Positions 52,693 through 61,509 of a stretch of 64,000 bases of DNA are shown here, piece by piece (position 1 is the stretch's first letter; every line of letters begins with the position of its first letter). Position numbers and translations under genes: made by a program. The notes below the pieces were generated by a model. It made no database searches. It was given only the letters and a program-made list of their open reading frames with translations, and was not told the DNA's origin. Origin of the DNA: Pirellula staleyi DSM 6068 (GTDB lineage Bacteria; Planctomycetota; Planctomycetia; Pirellulales; Pirellulaceae); assembly GCA_945875845.1 (NCBI GenBank), contig CAMCMB010000003.1, positions 1 to 64,000 on the forward strand, in the 5' to 3' direction.

Positions 52693-53387
52693 TTGGTGGG
52701 CTCAATTCGTTCGAACTCGATGAAATAGTTTTCCTTCAGTAAGTCCGAATGCTCCCGTACCTTCTTAAAGCCACTGGACAGAACCTCCCCTTCAAAAACC
52801 TCTTGGCCAGCGCGAACATGTTTCATTGTCCAATCCGTGCTTTCGCCTTCGACGCGTTTGAAGTCGACGAGGAACAATCGCCCGTTTGGCTTGAGCGCCG
52901 CGTGAAGCGAACGCATGGTTTTCAGGGGAAACTCAAAGTGATGATAGGTGTCGCAGATATATGCAACATCCACGGTCGCTGGTTCCAGCATGGTTGAATC
53001 GGGAGTGCATTGAACCGTTTGCACGTTCTTGCGACCGGCTTGTCGGTTGGTATTGTTGATGTGCTCGAGGAAATTCGAAGCGATATCAACGGCGAGCACT
53101 TGTCCTTTGGGACCAACCGCGTCGGAGAATAGTCGAGTGAAAATGCCTGTCCCTGCCCCAATATCAGCTACGGTCATTCCTGGAGCGATCTTGCAACTTT
53201 CTAGAATCTCCTTCCGCTTCGAAAAAACCTCGCGACTCTCGATCTCAAATTTCTCTTGAAATTCGCTGACTTTTGGATCTCGAAAGGAGTCGTTGATACC
53301 CGGTCGAACACTCTTGTCCTGGGCCAGAACGGAGGACGCTAAGACGCAAAAACCCAAAAGCGCTGTTACCATTGCCGATCGCTGCAT
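52689..53387 (-). CDS. Class I SAM methyltransferase with an apparent signal peptide
   Basis: 232 residues from ATG 53387; the frame opens to 53474 but ATG 53387 gives a classic leader (RSAMVTALLGFCVLASSVLA|Q). Motif I VADIGAGTGIFTRLFSDAVG, motif II QVLAVDIASNFLEHI and motif IV VDVAYICDTYHHFEFPLKTM, then ALKPNGRLFLVDFKR, are intact. So it should bind SAM and methylate an unknown acceptor. A Sec leader on an SAM enzyme is odd because SAM is cytoplasmic, but secreted methyltransferase-like proteins of this sort recur in planctomycetes and proteobacteria. It is coupled to the DUF202 membrane gene. Confidence 0.82.
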   Translation of the reverse strand: MQRSAMVTALLGFCVLASSVLAQDKSVRPGINDSFRDPKVSEFQEKFEIESREVFSKRKEILESCKIAPGMTVADIGAGTGIFTRLFSDAVGPKGQVLAVDIASNFLEHINNTNRQAGRKNVQTVQCTPDSTMLEPATVDVAYICDTYHHFEFPLKTMRSLHAALKPNGRLFLVDFKRVEGESTDWTMKHVRAGQEVFEGEVLSSGFKKVREHSDLLKENYFIEFERIEPTK

Positions 53388-53518
53388 TGTTTGTTCTCGC
53401 TCGTTAAGTCGAAAAAAGGTTGGCTGGGACCAATGGTCGAATGACGGCCACAAGCTCCAAGCTGAATCGCCCATTGTAGCTCAAGTGCAATCGTTTCTGG
53501 AGCCCCAAAGGAATGCAG

Positions 53519-53584
53519 TGCTCGTACTCGTACTCGTACTCGTACTCGTACTCGTACTCGTACTCGTACTCGTACTCGTACTCG
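53519..53584. repeat. Hexanucleotide microsatellite (CTCGTA)10
   Basis: Ten perfect CTCGTA units fill 53521-53580 and a partial unit continues to CTCG. All frames across it are open, so spurious long ORFs arise (LV, YE or VR dipeptide runs). It lies in the ~420 bp gap between the divergent methyltransferase and SDR genes. Perfect units suggest recent slippage; length changes could alter spacing of shared upstream sequence. Confidence 0.95.
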
Positions 53585-53804
53585 AACCACTGTGTAGCTG
53601 TCTGACAGAGAAACCTAGCTCCCATCGCGCTGTACTCGGGTAGAGGGAGTAAATATTCGTGTTTAACAGCGTCCGCATAAGTAACGCCCCAAGCAGTTCG
53701 TTTTGCATTACTTCTGTTTTCTATTTTTGAGTATCATTACGCTTCTTAGTGGTGGCTGTCTTTGGGATGGTTACCGATTTATCACGATAAGAAAGCAGGC
53801 AACG

Positions 53805-54593
53805 ATGCACTACTCGTTTGAAGGCAAAAACGCCCTCGTCACTGGATCGTCTAAGGGAATTGGTAGAGCGGTTGCAATTGGTTTAGCCCGCGGGGGTGCC
53901 AACGTCACCATCAATTGTAGTTCCAGTCGAAGTGCCGCCGAGGAGGTTCAGCGCGAGATCGAGAAACTCGGGCGTAAGGCGATTATTGTTGCGTGCGACG
54001 TTTCGGATCAAGCGGCTGTCGACGCAATGGTAGCGCAAACAGTGGAGGCCTTCGGAAGTCTCGATTTGTTCGTCTCCAATGCTGCCTACAGCGACCGGCA
54101 ATTAATGCTGGAAGCCGACATGAAGGGGTTTCGACGCACAATCGATGTCAGCATGTGGGGGGCACTCCATGGATTGATCGCTTCCTCGAAACAGATGGTC
54201 AAGCAGGGCAATGGCGGGGCAATCACCATCGTCAGTTCCCCGCACTCGAAAATAGCCTTCCCAACCGCAATGGCTTACAACATGGCGAAAGCGGCCATTG
54301 ATCACATGGCTCGAACGGCCGCAATCGAACTGGTACATCTCGGCATTCGCGTCAACGTATTTCACCCAGGCTGGATCGATACGCCAGGTGAGCGGAAATT
54401 TTTCACCGATGAGCAATTGGAGGCAGGGGCCAAGAGTCTCCCTCTGAAACGACTGGGCACTTCGGAGGAAATGGCACACGGTATCTGCTTTACGCTCAGC
54501 AAAGAAGCGAGTTATATGGTCGGTAGTACGTTAACCATGGACGGTGGAGTTCAACTCCCTTGGTGGTCCAAGCGAACGGAAGGTGGTCAGTAA
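53805..54593 (+). CDS. Short-chain dehydrogenase/reductase
   Basis: 262 residues from ATG 53805; the frame reaches 53703 with a hydrophobic stretch (FCFLFLSIITLLSGGCL), but the SDR start MHYSFEGKNALVTGSSKGIG is normal. TGSSKGIG is the cofactor-binding motif and NAAYSD the NNAG-equivalent. The catalytic serine is in IVSSPH, and Y-x3-K is in AYNMAKAAIDH. DGGVQLPW ends the fold. INCSSSR after the second strand is an NADP-type pattern. It resembles FabG or glucose-1-dehydrogenase-like SDRs; the substrate cannot be told. It has no operon partner. Confidence 0.88.
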   Translation: MHYSFEGKNALVTGSSKGIGRAVAIGLARGGANVTINCSSSRSAAEEVQREIEKLGRKAIIVACDVSDQAAVDAMVAQTVEAFGSLDLFVSNAAYSDRQLMLEADMKGFRRTIDVSMWGALHGLIASSKQMVKQGNGGAITIVSSPHSKIAFPTAMAYNMAKAAIDHMARTAAIELVHLGIRVNVFHPGWIDTPGERKFFTDEQLEAGAKSLPLKRLGTSEEMAHGICFTLSKEASYMVGSTLTMDGGVQLPWWSKRTEGGQ

Positions 54594-54620
54594 GTCGTTC
54601 CGCGCTTCCGTTGTTGTAAC

Positions 54621-54690
54621 ACGGGGTATTCGAAAGTGGCATGGGCGTCTCGCCCATGGATTCACGAACGAGCGCGCTCGTGCCACGCGA
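54621..54690 (+). repeat. Double-hairpin repeat (family D), copy D3
   Basis: CACGGGGTATTCGAAAGTGG then CATGGGCGTCTCGCCCATGG and CGAGCGCGCTCGTGCCACGC. It is the most complete copy and shares the outer flank with D2. Confidence 0.8.
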
Positions 54691-54702
54691 TGGTAACCTG
54701 AT

Positions 54703-54740
54703 GCGTAAGCGAGGAGCCGCCTAAAATCCCTCGCTCACCG
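54703..54740. repeat. Family-B palindrome next to A7
   Basis: GATGCGTAAGCGAGGAGCCG then CCTAAAATCCCTCGCTCACC: the stem GTAAGCGAGG / CCTCGCTCAC lies immediately left of the family-A element, as at 51750. Confidence 0.65.
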
Positions 54741-54856
54741 GCTCGTTGCTTTAGTGAATTCGTTATTGGGTAAGGGCGGCACGACGGACTTCCAAGTCCG
54801 TCCATGGGGAATTCGACGGACTAGGAAGTCCGTCGTACCATCAAAGCAACAAGCCG
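54741..54856 (+). repeat. Twin-palindrome element (family A), copy A7
   Basis: GGCTCGTTGCTTTA ... TCAAAGCAACAAGCC; 116 bp, both internal palindromes present. It is flanked on the right by GTCACGCTTCGGGTTACC, similar to the sequence right of A5 and the fragment at 52151. Confidence 0.85.
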
Positions 54857-54993
54857 TCACGCTTCGGGTTACCCAAGCTTACCCAACGGAGAACGCATCT
54901 TTCGCGGACCGAAAGGCGACGATGAAAATTCGCAGCCTATTCGCGAACCCGGGCTTTGTGCCCCAGGTTCGCAACAAACTTGACGTGCACGAG

Positions 54994-57333
54994 TTATTCA
55001 TCGTCGTTCTTTTTGGTGCTTTGCTTCGTATCCTCCGACACGATCTCAAGTTCAGGCAATCGGATTCGGACACCGTTCTTTCCAAAAACGACTGGGATGA
55101 GTTCTTTGGAAACTCCGGCATCGTAGGTCAAACCATAGTACTTGTGAGCGGGCGCAGAGAGACGAAGCACCCACCGAAGCAGCTCAATGCGAACGGCTTG
55201 GAAGAATGGTAGGTCAGGTTGAGTGATGATTTCTTCCTCGCCTACCTCGACAATCCACCGCTCGGCTGCGATCTGCATTTTCCCACGCCTTTGCAGATCC
55301 TTGAGCGCACCGCGGATGTCGGTTTGTTCCATGTAGCCATAGGTCACGTTGACTGCGTAAATGTCGTTGCCAAGTTTGATGACTTCGTACCGTCGCTCGT
55401 CATCGTAGGTTGCGGTGGAGATTTGGTTGATATGAAAAAGAGTTACGTGCGAAGGCAATACACCATATTTTTTGAGAAAAACGCGTAGCGTAACGGGAGT
55501 GTAGTCGTCCAATGTACGGATGGGCTGCGAACATAAAAAGACCGCAGCGCGATCGCTCTCAACCAATCGGCGGCGGCCTTGGATAAGCGTTCTGGCAAGT
55601 GGTAAATTCTCATCGATGGCGAACTGAATCTCATCCACTTTCTCTCGCAACATGACGAGCCAGTCAATCTTCTTGCCTTCCCGAAATCCGAAGTCGTAGA
55701 ACGCTTTGGCCATTTGCGATCGGCCCCATTGCCATGTCAACATAATCAAAACCAGGACCGAGGCGATCGATATTGGGAAGTACCCTCCACTTGCGAACTT
55801 GGTCAGGTTGCTGGCGAAGAACATCAAATCGATGCACATGATCGGGGCACAGATAGCAAGGACTTGCCACAATCGCCAATTCCAACGATAAAATGCAACG
55901 TAGCCAAATATCAGAGTCGTAATGCCCATGGTGCCGGTTACTGCGATACCGTAGGCGGAGGCCAAATTGCCTGCCGTTCGGAAGCTGATCGTCGCTATGA
56001 CGCAACCGACAAACAACGCCCAATTCACGGATGGAATGTAGACTTGCCCTTCTGCTTCGTGGCTGGTGTAACGGACTAATTGTCGCGGTGCAAACCCAAG
56101 CGCAATCGCTTGCTTGACGATCGAAAACATACCCGTGATTAGGGCTTGTGAAGCGATGAAGGCTGCCAGCGCCGCAATGCACACGTCGGCGACGTAGATC
56201 ATGTAGCTCAGCGTTGGATAGTCCGGAAGTTTCGGTGTCAATGCAAAGAACGTATTGGCTCTTTCGGGGACGCCCTCGGCGATCAGATATCCGACTTGGC
56301 CCGCGTAATTGATGAGCAAACAGGGCATGACGATCGAGTACCAAGCAATCATGACAGGGCGTCGCCCCGAATCACGAGGGTCGACGCTCATACCCTCACC
56401 GACGCGCTTGCTCGTTCGACGCATGAAGTGACCTATGTCAGCGTACTTGGCTTCCCCACCCGTGATGGCCAAGACAACCACTCCAAAAATTGCCATCATC
56501 CCAAGCGTCGGAAAACTAAAAATGAACCGATACGCGTACATTGGATTGACAGCGTTGAAAACCTCGGGACTTCGAATAATCCACGGCAACCCCTTGATGG
56601 CAATCCAAGGGAACCAGACAAGCAACATGAACCAGCCAAACATGCCGCCTACTTTGCTGGTCCCACGCCACTGCGGTTTAAACAAAATAAACAGACTGAC
56701 AAGCGTCGCAATAATGGCCCACTGTTCCCCGAGTGGTTCGTAAGCACCCAACAAGCTGATCGCCGGCGTGATGATGCCGTCGGCTGCAAGCAAGCCAGCA
56801 GCGGACACGACGAGGAACCCAAGCAATCCCAGACCGAAGATCTTTCCGGAGTAACCTTTCAGCAGCCCCCATAGTGCAAAGTCGCCCCCTTCCCCTCGGT
56901 TGTCGGCTCGCATAATGAGCAGATCGTACTTGACGGTTAGGAAGACTAAAGCCCAAAAGATCAAGCTTAAACTGCCAAGGGACTCATTGGCAGTGACCAA
57001 ATTCGGCCCCCCTTCCCTTAGCATTTTGTCTAATACTTCTGCGGGCAAGCCATGGTTTTTGAGCTTGATCGTCTCGCGAGTTAACTCCATAACGGTATAC
57101 AATACCGACGTGCCAATGTCGCCATAAACCGTTCCGGATGCTTCGCGGATCTTGGTGAACAATCCCGAACCGTGCGAGTTAGAATGTCCATGCGATTCGG
57201 AAAGCTTCGACGACTCGGCGTCCCCGCTCTGCGATTGCTCTACCGAATAGGGTTCAGATTCATGTGGATTCGGTGTGTTTTTTGAAAGGGAAGCGTTCCC
57301 AACTGATCGAGGACTAACGTCCGATTCGCTCAC
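54994..57333 (-). CDS. kup: Low-affinity potassium uptake transporter Kup
   Basis: 779 residues, longer than E. coli Kup (622) mainly because of a ~60-residue polar N-terminus rich in Ser, Glu and His (SESHGHSNSHGS). The core has about 12 helices with family motifs ASGTVYGDIGTSVLYTVMEL, RGEGGDFALWGLL, SAAGLLAADGIITPAISLLG, LAITGGEAKYADIGHF and FIASQALITGMFSIVKQAI. A ~200-residue cytoplasmic C-domain ends at EDTKQSTKKNDDE. It imports K+ with protons. It is monocistronic. Its start region abuts repeats upstream, and its stop converges on the family A/B/D cluster. Confidence 0.96.
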   Translation of the reverse strand: MSESDVSPRSVGNASLSKNTPNPHESEPYSVEQSQSGDAESSKLSESHGHSNSHGSGLFTKIREASGTVYGDIGTSVLYTVMELTRETIKLKNHGLPAEVLDKMLREGGPNLVTANESLGSLSLIFWALVFLTVKYDLLIMRADNRGEGGDFALWGLLKGYSGKIFGLGLLGFLVVSAAGLLAADGIITPAISLLGAYEPLGEQWAIIATLVSLFILFKPQWRGTSKVGGMFGWFMLLVWFPWIAIKGLPWIIRSPEVFNAVNPMYAYRFIFSFPTLGMMAIFGVVVLAITGGEAKYADIGHFMRRTSKRVGEGMSVDPRDSGRRPVMIAWYSIVMPCLLINYAGQVGYLIAEGVPERANTFFALTPKLPDYPTLSYMIYVADVCIAALAAFIASQALITGMFSIVKQAIALGFAPRQLVRYTSHEAEGQVYIPSVNWALFVGCVIATISFRTAGNLASAYGIAVTGTMGITTLIFGYVAFYRWNWRLWQVLAICAPIMCIDLMFFASNLTKFASGGYFPISIASVLVLIMLTWQWGRSQMAKAFYDFGFREGKKIDWLVMLREKVDEIQFAIDENLPLARTLIQGRRRLVESDRAAVFLCSQPIRTLDDYTPVTLRVFLKKYGVLPSHVTLFHINQISTATYDDERRYEVIKLGNDIYAVNVTYGYMEQTDIRGALKDLQRRGKMQIAAERWIVEVGEEEIITQPDLPFFQAVRIELLRWVLRLSAPAHKYYGLTYDAGVSKELIPVVFGKNGVRIRLPELEIVSEDTKQSTKKNDDE

Positions 57334-57470
57334 GATGCAATTTTTCCGGGAGGAACGATGTACAAAGCCTTACGCTAACAGACCATCATTAACTTCCCAA
57401 GAATAAACGCAATAGCGCACCCCGCTGGAGGGGGTGGCGTTGTGCGTTTTGGACCGAAAAAAATAGTTAC

Positions 57471-57581
57471 GGGAAAAATGGGAGAGCGACGGTAAAAATG
57501 GGAGAGCGACGGTAAAAATGGGAGGGCGAGGCTCCTGCCGAGCTTACGAAACCATGGTTCGGCAGGAGCCTCACCCTCCCA
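57471..57581. repeat. Family-E hairpin, copy E4, with a triplicated leader
   Basis: Three tandem copies of GG(T)AAAAATGGGAG(A/G)GCGA precede the hairpin GAGGCTCCTGCCGA ... TCGGCAGGAGCCTC (14 bp perfect stem, loop with ACCATGG). Both E4 and E5 share the loop sequence CTTACGA.ACCATGG. No gene is visible in 57334-57696; the region is upstream of the M64 peptidase. Confidence 0.8.
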
Positions 57582-57696
57582 AGCAAGGAATGGATTGGGC
57601 AAAGTCGAGGAAAACATGTTTCGAGGGGTGGCCTCGCCCTCTCGGGGAAATCGTGAGCATTTCCAAGCGAATTGAGACAAACACATCGGAAAAAAA

Positions 57697-59082
57697 ATGA
57701 TTTTCAAAACAGCTTTTAAAACAGTTCTCGTACAAAACAGCATATTTGGGTTCATGACTTGTATTTGCGTGGCCCTCGCTCCGGCGGGATTTTCCTGGGG
57801 GCAAACGACTGCCAAGTCGCTTGGTACATCCCTCGACACTACGAGTATTTTCTTTGACGAGTACTTTGAGGATAAGGCGCTGAGAGTGGAGTTGTACCAG
57901 CGCGGTGACGCTCGGGAGTTGACAACCACCATCCACAGCCTAGCCGAAGAACCGATTTGGCCGGAGAGTCCAAAGAATCTGATTACTCCGTTTGCATACG
58001 GCAAGTACTCGGTCAAAGTCTTCGACCCGATGACCGATCGATTGATCTATTCGAAAGGCTTCGATACTTTCTTTGCAGAGTACGCGACGACCCAACCCGC
58101 CCAGTTGGGGACGAAGAAAACATTTGAAACTACGATTCGCATTCCAATGCCGAAGCAGCCAGTCAAGTTGAACATCGATCATCGGCTAGGTGACAATTCA
58201 TTGGTCACGGTTTTTACCGAGACGATCGATCCGAAGGGTTCTCGCATTCGCCGCGAAGCGACTGGAGAGACCGACAAGATCATGGAGTACCAAACGACGG
58301 GGCATCCACACGAACGCGTCGATTTGGTTTTTTTGTCCGAGGGATATATGGCGGCTGAGCAAGATAAGTTTCAGGCCGATTTGAAGCGCATGACGGATTA
58401 CTTGTTTTCGGTTGAGCCCTACCAGTCTGCCAAGAATCGATTCAACGTTTCTGGAGTTTTTCGGCCCTCAGAAGAATCCGGAACCGATGAACCTCGACAA
58501 GGGGTTTTCCGAAACACGGTTCTCAGTACCTCGTTCAACACTCTCGACATCGATCGCTATTTGTTGCTTGAAGACAACCATCGAATGCATCAGATGGCTG
58601 CACGAGTTCCATATGACACAATCGTCGTCTTGGTTAATACCACGAGGTACGGCGGCGGAAGTATCTGCCTGGACTTTTGTGTGGGCAGCACGGGCCATCC
58701 GTCCAGTCCTGCCGTTTTCGTGCATGAACTCGGACACGGACTGTCCTATTTGGCGGACGAATATATCGGTAACGTATCGTACAACGATATGTATCCCGAG
58801 GGTATTGAGCCAGTCGAGCCCAATATCACTCGCGAACTCAATCCCGAAAAAATCAAGTGGAAAGCGTTCCTAACCAAAGATGTTCAATTACCTACATTGT
58901 TTAGCAATCCAAGCTCCAACGAACGGGTTGTTGGCGCCTTTGAAGGTGGTGGCTACGTGGCAAAAGGCATGTATCGCGCCGAGAAGAAATGCGCGATGGG
59001 CAGTTCAGATGCGAAAGGATTCTGCGTTGCGTGCAACCGGGGGATTGAACGCATGATTGATTACTATGCGCCAAAACCTTAG
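57697..59082 (+). CDS. Secreted M64-family (IgA peptidase-like) zinc metallopeptidase
   Basis: 461 residues, starting at the ATG at 57697. The leader reads FGFMTCICVALAPAGFSWG|Q. Residues ~45-190 form a beta-rich N-domain (FFDEYFEDKALRVELYQRGD), as in M64 proteins. The catalytic domain has HERVDLVFLSEGYMAAEQDK, FNVSGVFRPSEESGTDEPRQ, and the zinc motif HELGH in PAVFVHELGHGLSYLADEY (~residue 343), with the Asp-Glu of LADEY supplying the third-ligand region. C-terminal cysteines (KKCAMGSSDAKGFCVACNRG) may form disulfides. It should cleave extracellular protein; the IgA specificity of the founding member does not transfer. Single gene. Confidence 0.9.
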   Translation: MIFKTAFKTVLVQNSIFGFMTCICVALAPAGFSWGQTTAKSLGTSLDTTSIFFDEYFEDKALRVELYQRGDARELTTTIHSLAEEPIWPESPKNLITPFAYGKYSVKVFDPMTDRLIYSKGFDTFFAEYATTQPAQLGTKKTFETTIRIPMPKQPVKLNIDHRLGDNSLVTVFTETIDPKGSRIRREATGETDKIMEYQTTGHPHERVDLVFLSEGYMAAEQDKFQADLKRMTDYLFSVEPYQSAKNRFNVSGVFRPSEESGTDEPRQGVFRNTVLSTSFNTLDIDRYLLLEDNHRMHQMAARVPYDTIVVLVNTTRYGGGSICLDFCVGSTGHPSSPAVFVHELGHGLSYLADEYIGNVSYNDMYPEGIEPVEPNITRELNPEKIKWKAFLTKDVQLPTLFSNPSSNERVVGAFEGGGYVAKGMYRAEKKCAMGSSDAKGFCVACNRGIERMIDYYAPKP

Positions 59083-59193
59083 CTTTTGCTCGTCCGGTTT
59101 AATCAACTTTGCAATGCATTCGACTCACACTTCGCCATCCTTTGCTACAATTTTCAATGACCTAACTTAGAACCCGTTCAACGAGCACCAAAC

Positions 59194-60519
59194 ATGAAAT
59201 TTCCGAAGTTCTTTTCCGCCCAGATGATTCTTGGTCTAGTCGCCCTTTCGCATGTGTCGGAGCGATCTATCGCCGAGGATTGGCCCAATTGGATGGGGCC
59301 CAATCGAGATAACGTTTGGAACATCGCCAAACCCCCGCAAAGCCTGCCAGCTGGCAGCCTCAAAGCAAAGTGGACGGCGCCAGTGGCGGGTGGCTATTCG
59401 GGACCTGCGGTTGTCGGCAATCGAATTTATGTGACCGATCTCGTCACGAAAGCCGATGCGAAAGTAGATAATTTCGGACGCAAATCGTTTGATGGCACTG
59501 AGCGCGTTCTGTGTTTCGATGCCAACACCGGAAAAGCGATTTGGAAACAGGAATACAATGTGACTTATGCCATCTCGTATCCCGCTGGACCGAGATGCAC
59601 GCCCGTCGTCGATGGGGACAATGTTTACACGCTTGGTGCGGAAGGTGACCTGCTCTGCCTGGAAGCACAGACTGGCAAAGTTGCTTGGTCTAGGAAACTC
59701 AAGGAAGACTACAAGACCAACTCGGCGCTATGGGGATATGCGGCTCATCCTTTGATCGATGGCGACAACTTGATCACCTTAGCTGGTGGTGATGGCTCGC
59801 ATACCGTTTGCTTGAACAAGAAGACTGGCAAAGAGGTCTGGCGTTTCGGAACCGCACCCGAACAAGGTTACTCGCCACCGAGCATTATTACGGCGGGTGG
59901 CGTCCGTCAACTTATTCTTCCAAATCCAGCAGCCATCAATTCGGTCGATCCTGCCACTGGCAAATTATTTTGGTCACTGCCATACGATGCCAGCAACGGC
60001 TCCATCATCATGGTCCCCCTTCAAGTGGGCAAGTACTTGTTCGTTGCTGGCTATTCGGACAAGAACATGCTGATCGAATTGGATGCGACATCGCCCAAAG
60101 CAAAAGAGGTATGGCGAAATGTTGCCAAGAAAGCCCTCTCGCCCGTCAACGTTCAGCCGATGGCAATCGGGGACGTTGTGTACGGCATGGATCAAAGCGG
60201 CGAAATGATCGCTTTCAAAATCGATACAGGGGAACGCTTGTGGGAAACCAGTAAGCCTCTCGGTCGGCGTCCATTGGGCAGCGGAACGGCCTTTCTTGTT
60301 CGAAGCGGTGATCTGTTTTATCTGTTCAATGAATTAGGAGAGTTGGTTGTGGCCAAAATGAATCCACAAGGCTTCGAAGAAATCTCGCGAGAAAAAATCA
60401 TTGAGCCAACGAACAACGCGTTTGGTCGCGAAGTAGTATGGTGTCCGCCCGCTTTTGCAAACGGATGCATTTATGTTCGCAATGATGAAAAACTGATCTG
60501 CGTTCCGCTGACAAACTAA
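59194..60519 (+). CDS. Exported PQQ-like beta-propeller protein
   Basis: 441 residues with leader MILGLVALSHVSERSIAE, then DWPNWMGPNRDNVWNIAKPP, the usual planctomycete opening. About seven blades carry the tryptophan docking motif: ANTGKAIWKQEY, AQTGKVAWSRKL, KKTGKEVWRFGT, PATGKLFWSLPY and IDTGERLWETSK. It lacks other domains, unlike the fusion at 31973. Proteins like this resemble BamB or PQQ dehydrogenases in fold, but catalytic residues are absent; a scaffold or binding role is likely. Function unknown. It stands alone, 111 bp after the M64 gene. Confidence 0.85.
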   Translation: MKFPKFFSAQMILGLVALSHVSERSIAEDWPNWMGPNRDNVWNIAKPPQSLPAGSLKAKWTAPVAGGYSGPAVVGNRIYVTDLVTKADAKVDNFGRKSFDGTERVLCFDANTGKAIWKQEYNVTYAISYPAGPRCTPVVDGDNVYTLGAEGDLLCLEAQTGKVAWSRKLKEDYKTNSALWGYAAHPLIDGDNLITLAGGDGSHTVCLNKKTGKEVWRFGTAPEQGYSPPSIITAGGVRQLILPNPAAINSVDPATGKLFWSLPYDASNGSIIMVPLQVGKYLFVAGYSDKNMLIELDATSPKAKEVWRNVAKKALSPVNVQPMAIGDVVYGMDQSGEMIAFKIDTGERLWETSKPLGRRPLGSGTAFLVRSGDLFYLFNELGELVVAKMNPQGFEEISREKIIEPTNNAFGREVVWCPPAFANGCIYVRNDEKLICVPLTN

Positions 60520-60592
60520 GCGTCACGATCAAGAATTTTCGTAGTGAAAGTCGCTAAGACTTTCGCCTCCAAAAAAATTGAGAGCATCGCTC

Positions 60593-60653
60593 GGGAGAGC
60601 GAGGCTCCTGCCGAGCTTACGACACCATGGTTCGGCAGGAGCCTCACCCTCCC
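60593..60653. repeat. Family-E hairpin, copy E5
   Basis: GGGAGAGCGAGGCTCCTGCC then GAGCTTACGACACCATGG and TTCGGCAGGAGCCTCACCCT; a 14 bp perfect stem as in E4. It starts 74 bp past the PQQ gene's stop. The gap to 60823 holds only this repeat and a C/T-rich run. Confidence 0.8.
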
Positions 60654-60823
60654 GAGCAATGAATGGGTAGGCGAAGCATATGAAAACATGTTTGAGGCAG
60701 CAGCCTCACCCCGATAGAGCAATGAATTTGCTGGTCCGAGCCATTGACTTTTCCTCGCATGTGTAGCGAGCCACGTTTATTTTCCCCTCCCTCTCTCTCT
60801 CACTCTGTCCCCCACAAATCAAA

Positions 60824-61403
60824 ATGCAAAACGAAAAAATCCCACCCCAAGACTCCATGTCGAGAAGGATTTTCGGACTCAACGCTGTCGGGACAGTCGC
60901 TGTTGGTTCGGCTGCAACCCTTTCCGCGACGAATGCGACCGGCTCACTCCAAGCGTCTGCTCCGGTGGATGCCAAAGCGGGGCGATTGAAGCAATCGGTT
61001 TGCAAGTGGTGCTATTCCAAACTATCGCTAGAGCAAATGTGCAAGGAAGCTGTCAAGCTGGGGCTAGTCGGAATCGACTTGCTTACGCCCAAGGACTTCC
61101 CAACCTTGAAGCAGCATGGGTTGGTGTGCACGATGGTCTCCTCTCATCCGCTGACCGACGGATTGTGCGACGAGAAGTATCACGAGGCCTCGTTGCAATC
61201 GATGAACGAAGCCATCGACGCGAGTTCCGCGGCTGGCTACCGCAATGTCATTTGTTTTTCCGGCAATGCAAGAGGAATCGACCGAAAGGCCGGGCTCAAG
61301 AATTGCGCTGCGGCACTTAAGAAGTTACTTTGCACATGAGTTTATCCCAACCGGCGATCCCATCGCAGGGCTGGCCGACGCAGTCAAGCAGTGCATCGTT
61401 TAA
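60824..61403 (+). pseudogene. Hydroxypyruvate-isomerase-like TIM-barrel protein with an internal deletion
   Basis: The open part (171 codons) has a Tat-type leader (SRRIFGLNAVGTVAVGSAA), then LKQSVCKWCYSKLSLEQMCK, LGLVGIDLLTPKDFPTLKQH and YRNVICFSGNARGI, the N-terminal half of this sugar-isomerase family. It stops at 61339. In another frame, from about 61330, FAHEFIPTGDPIAGLADAVK then QCIV and a stop (61401-61403) is the family's normal C-terminus. So roughly 100 or more codons, including the metal-binding middle of the barrel, are missing and the frame is broken at the join. The product cannot be a working barrel. Confidence 0.72.
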
Positions 61404-61433
61404 TGCGAGCGGCTTAGAGTGGGGTAGGCCCAA

Positions 61434-61492
61434 AGTGGGATAGGCTTCTAGCCTGTCATTCAGAAATTGACAGGCTGGAAGCCTATCCCACT
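61434..61492. repeat. Family-F hairpin repeat, copy F2
   Basis: AGTGGGATAGGCTTCTAGCC then TGTCA, and TGACAGGCTGGAAGCCTATC then CCACT: a ~24 bp nearly perfect stem. It lies between the broken isomerase and the kinase stop (61510) and could end either transcript. Confidence 0.75.
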
Positions 61493-61509
61493 GATTTCTC
61501 GATCGATCG

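Noticed and set aside
53293-53708. Open frames with LVLVLV, YEYEYE or VRVRVR runs
   Set aside because: Pure by-product of the CTCGTA microsatellite, which contains no stop in any frame.
55664-56344. 226-codon minus-strand frame inside kup
   Set aside because: Shadow frame of the well-conserved Kup coding sequence.
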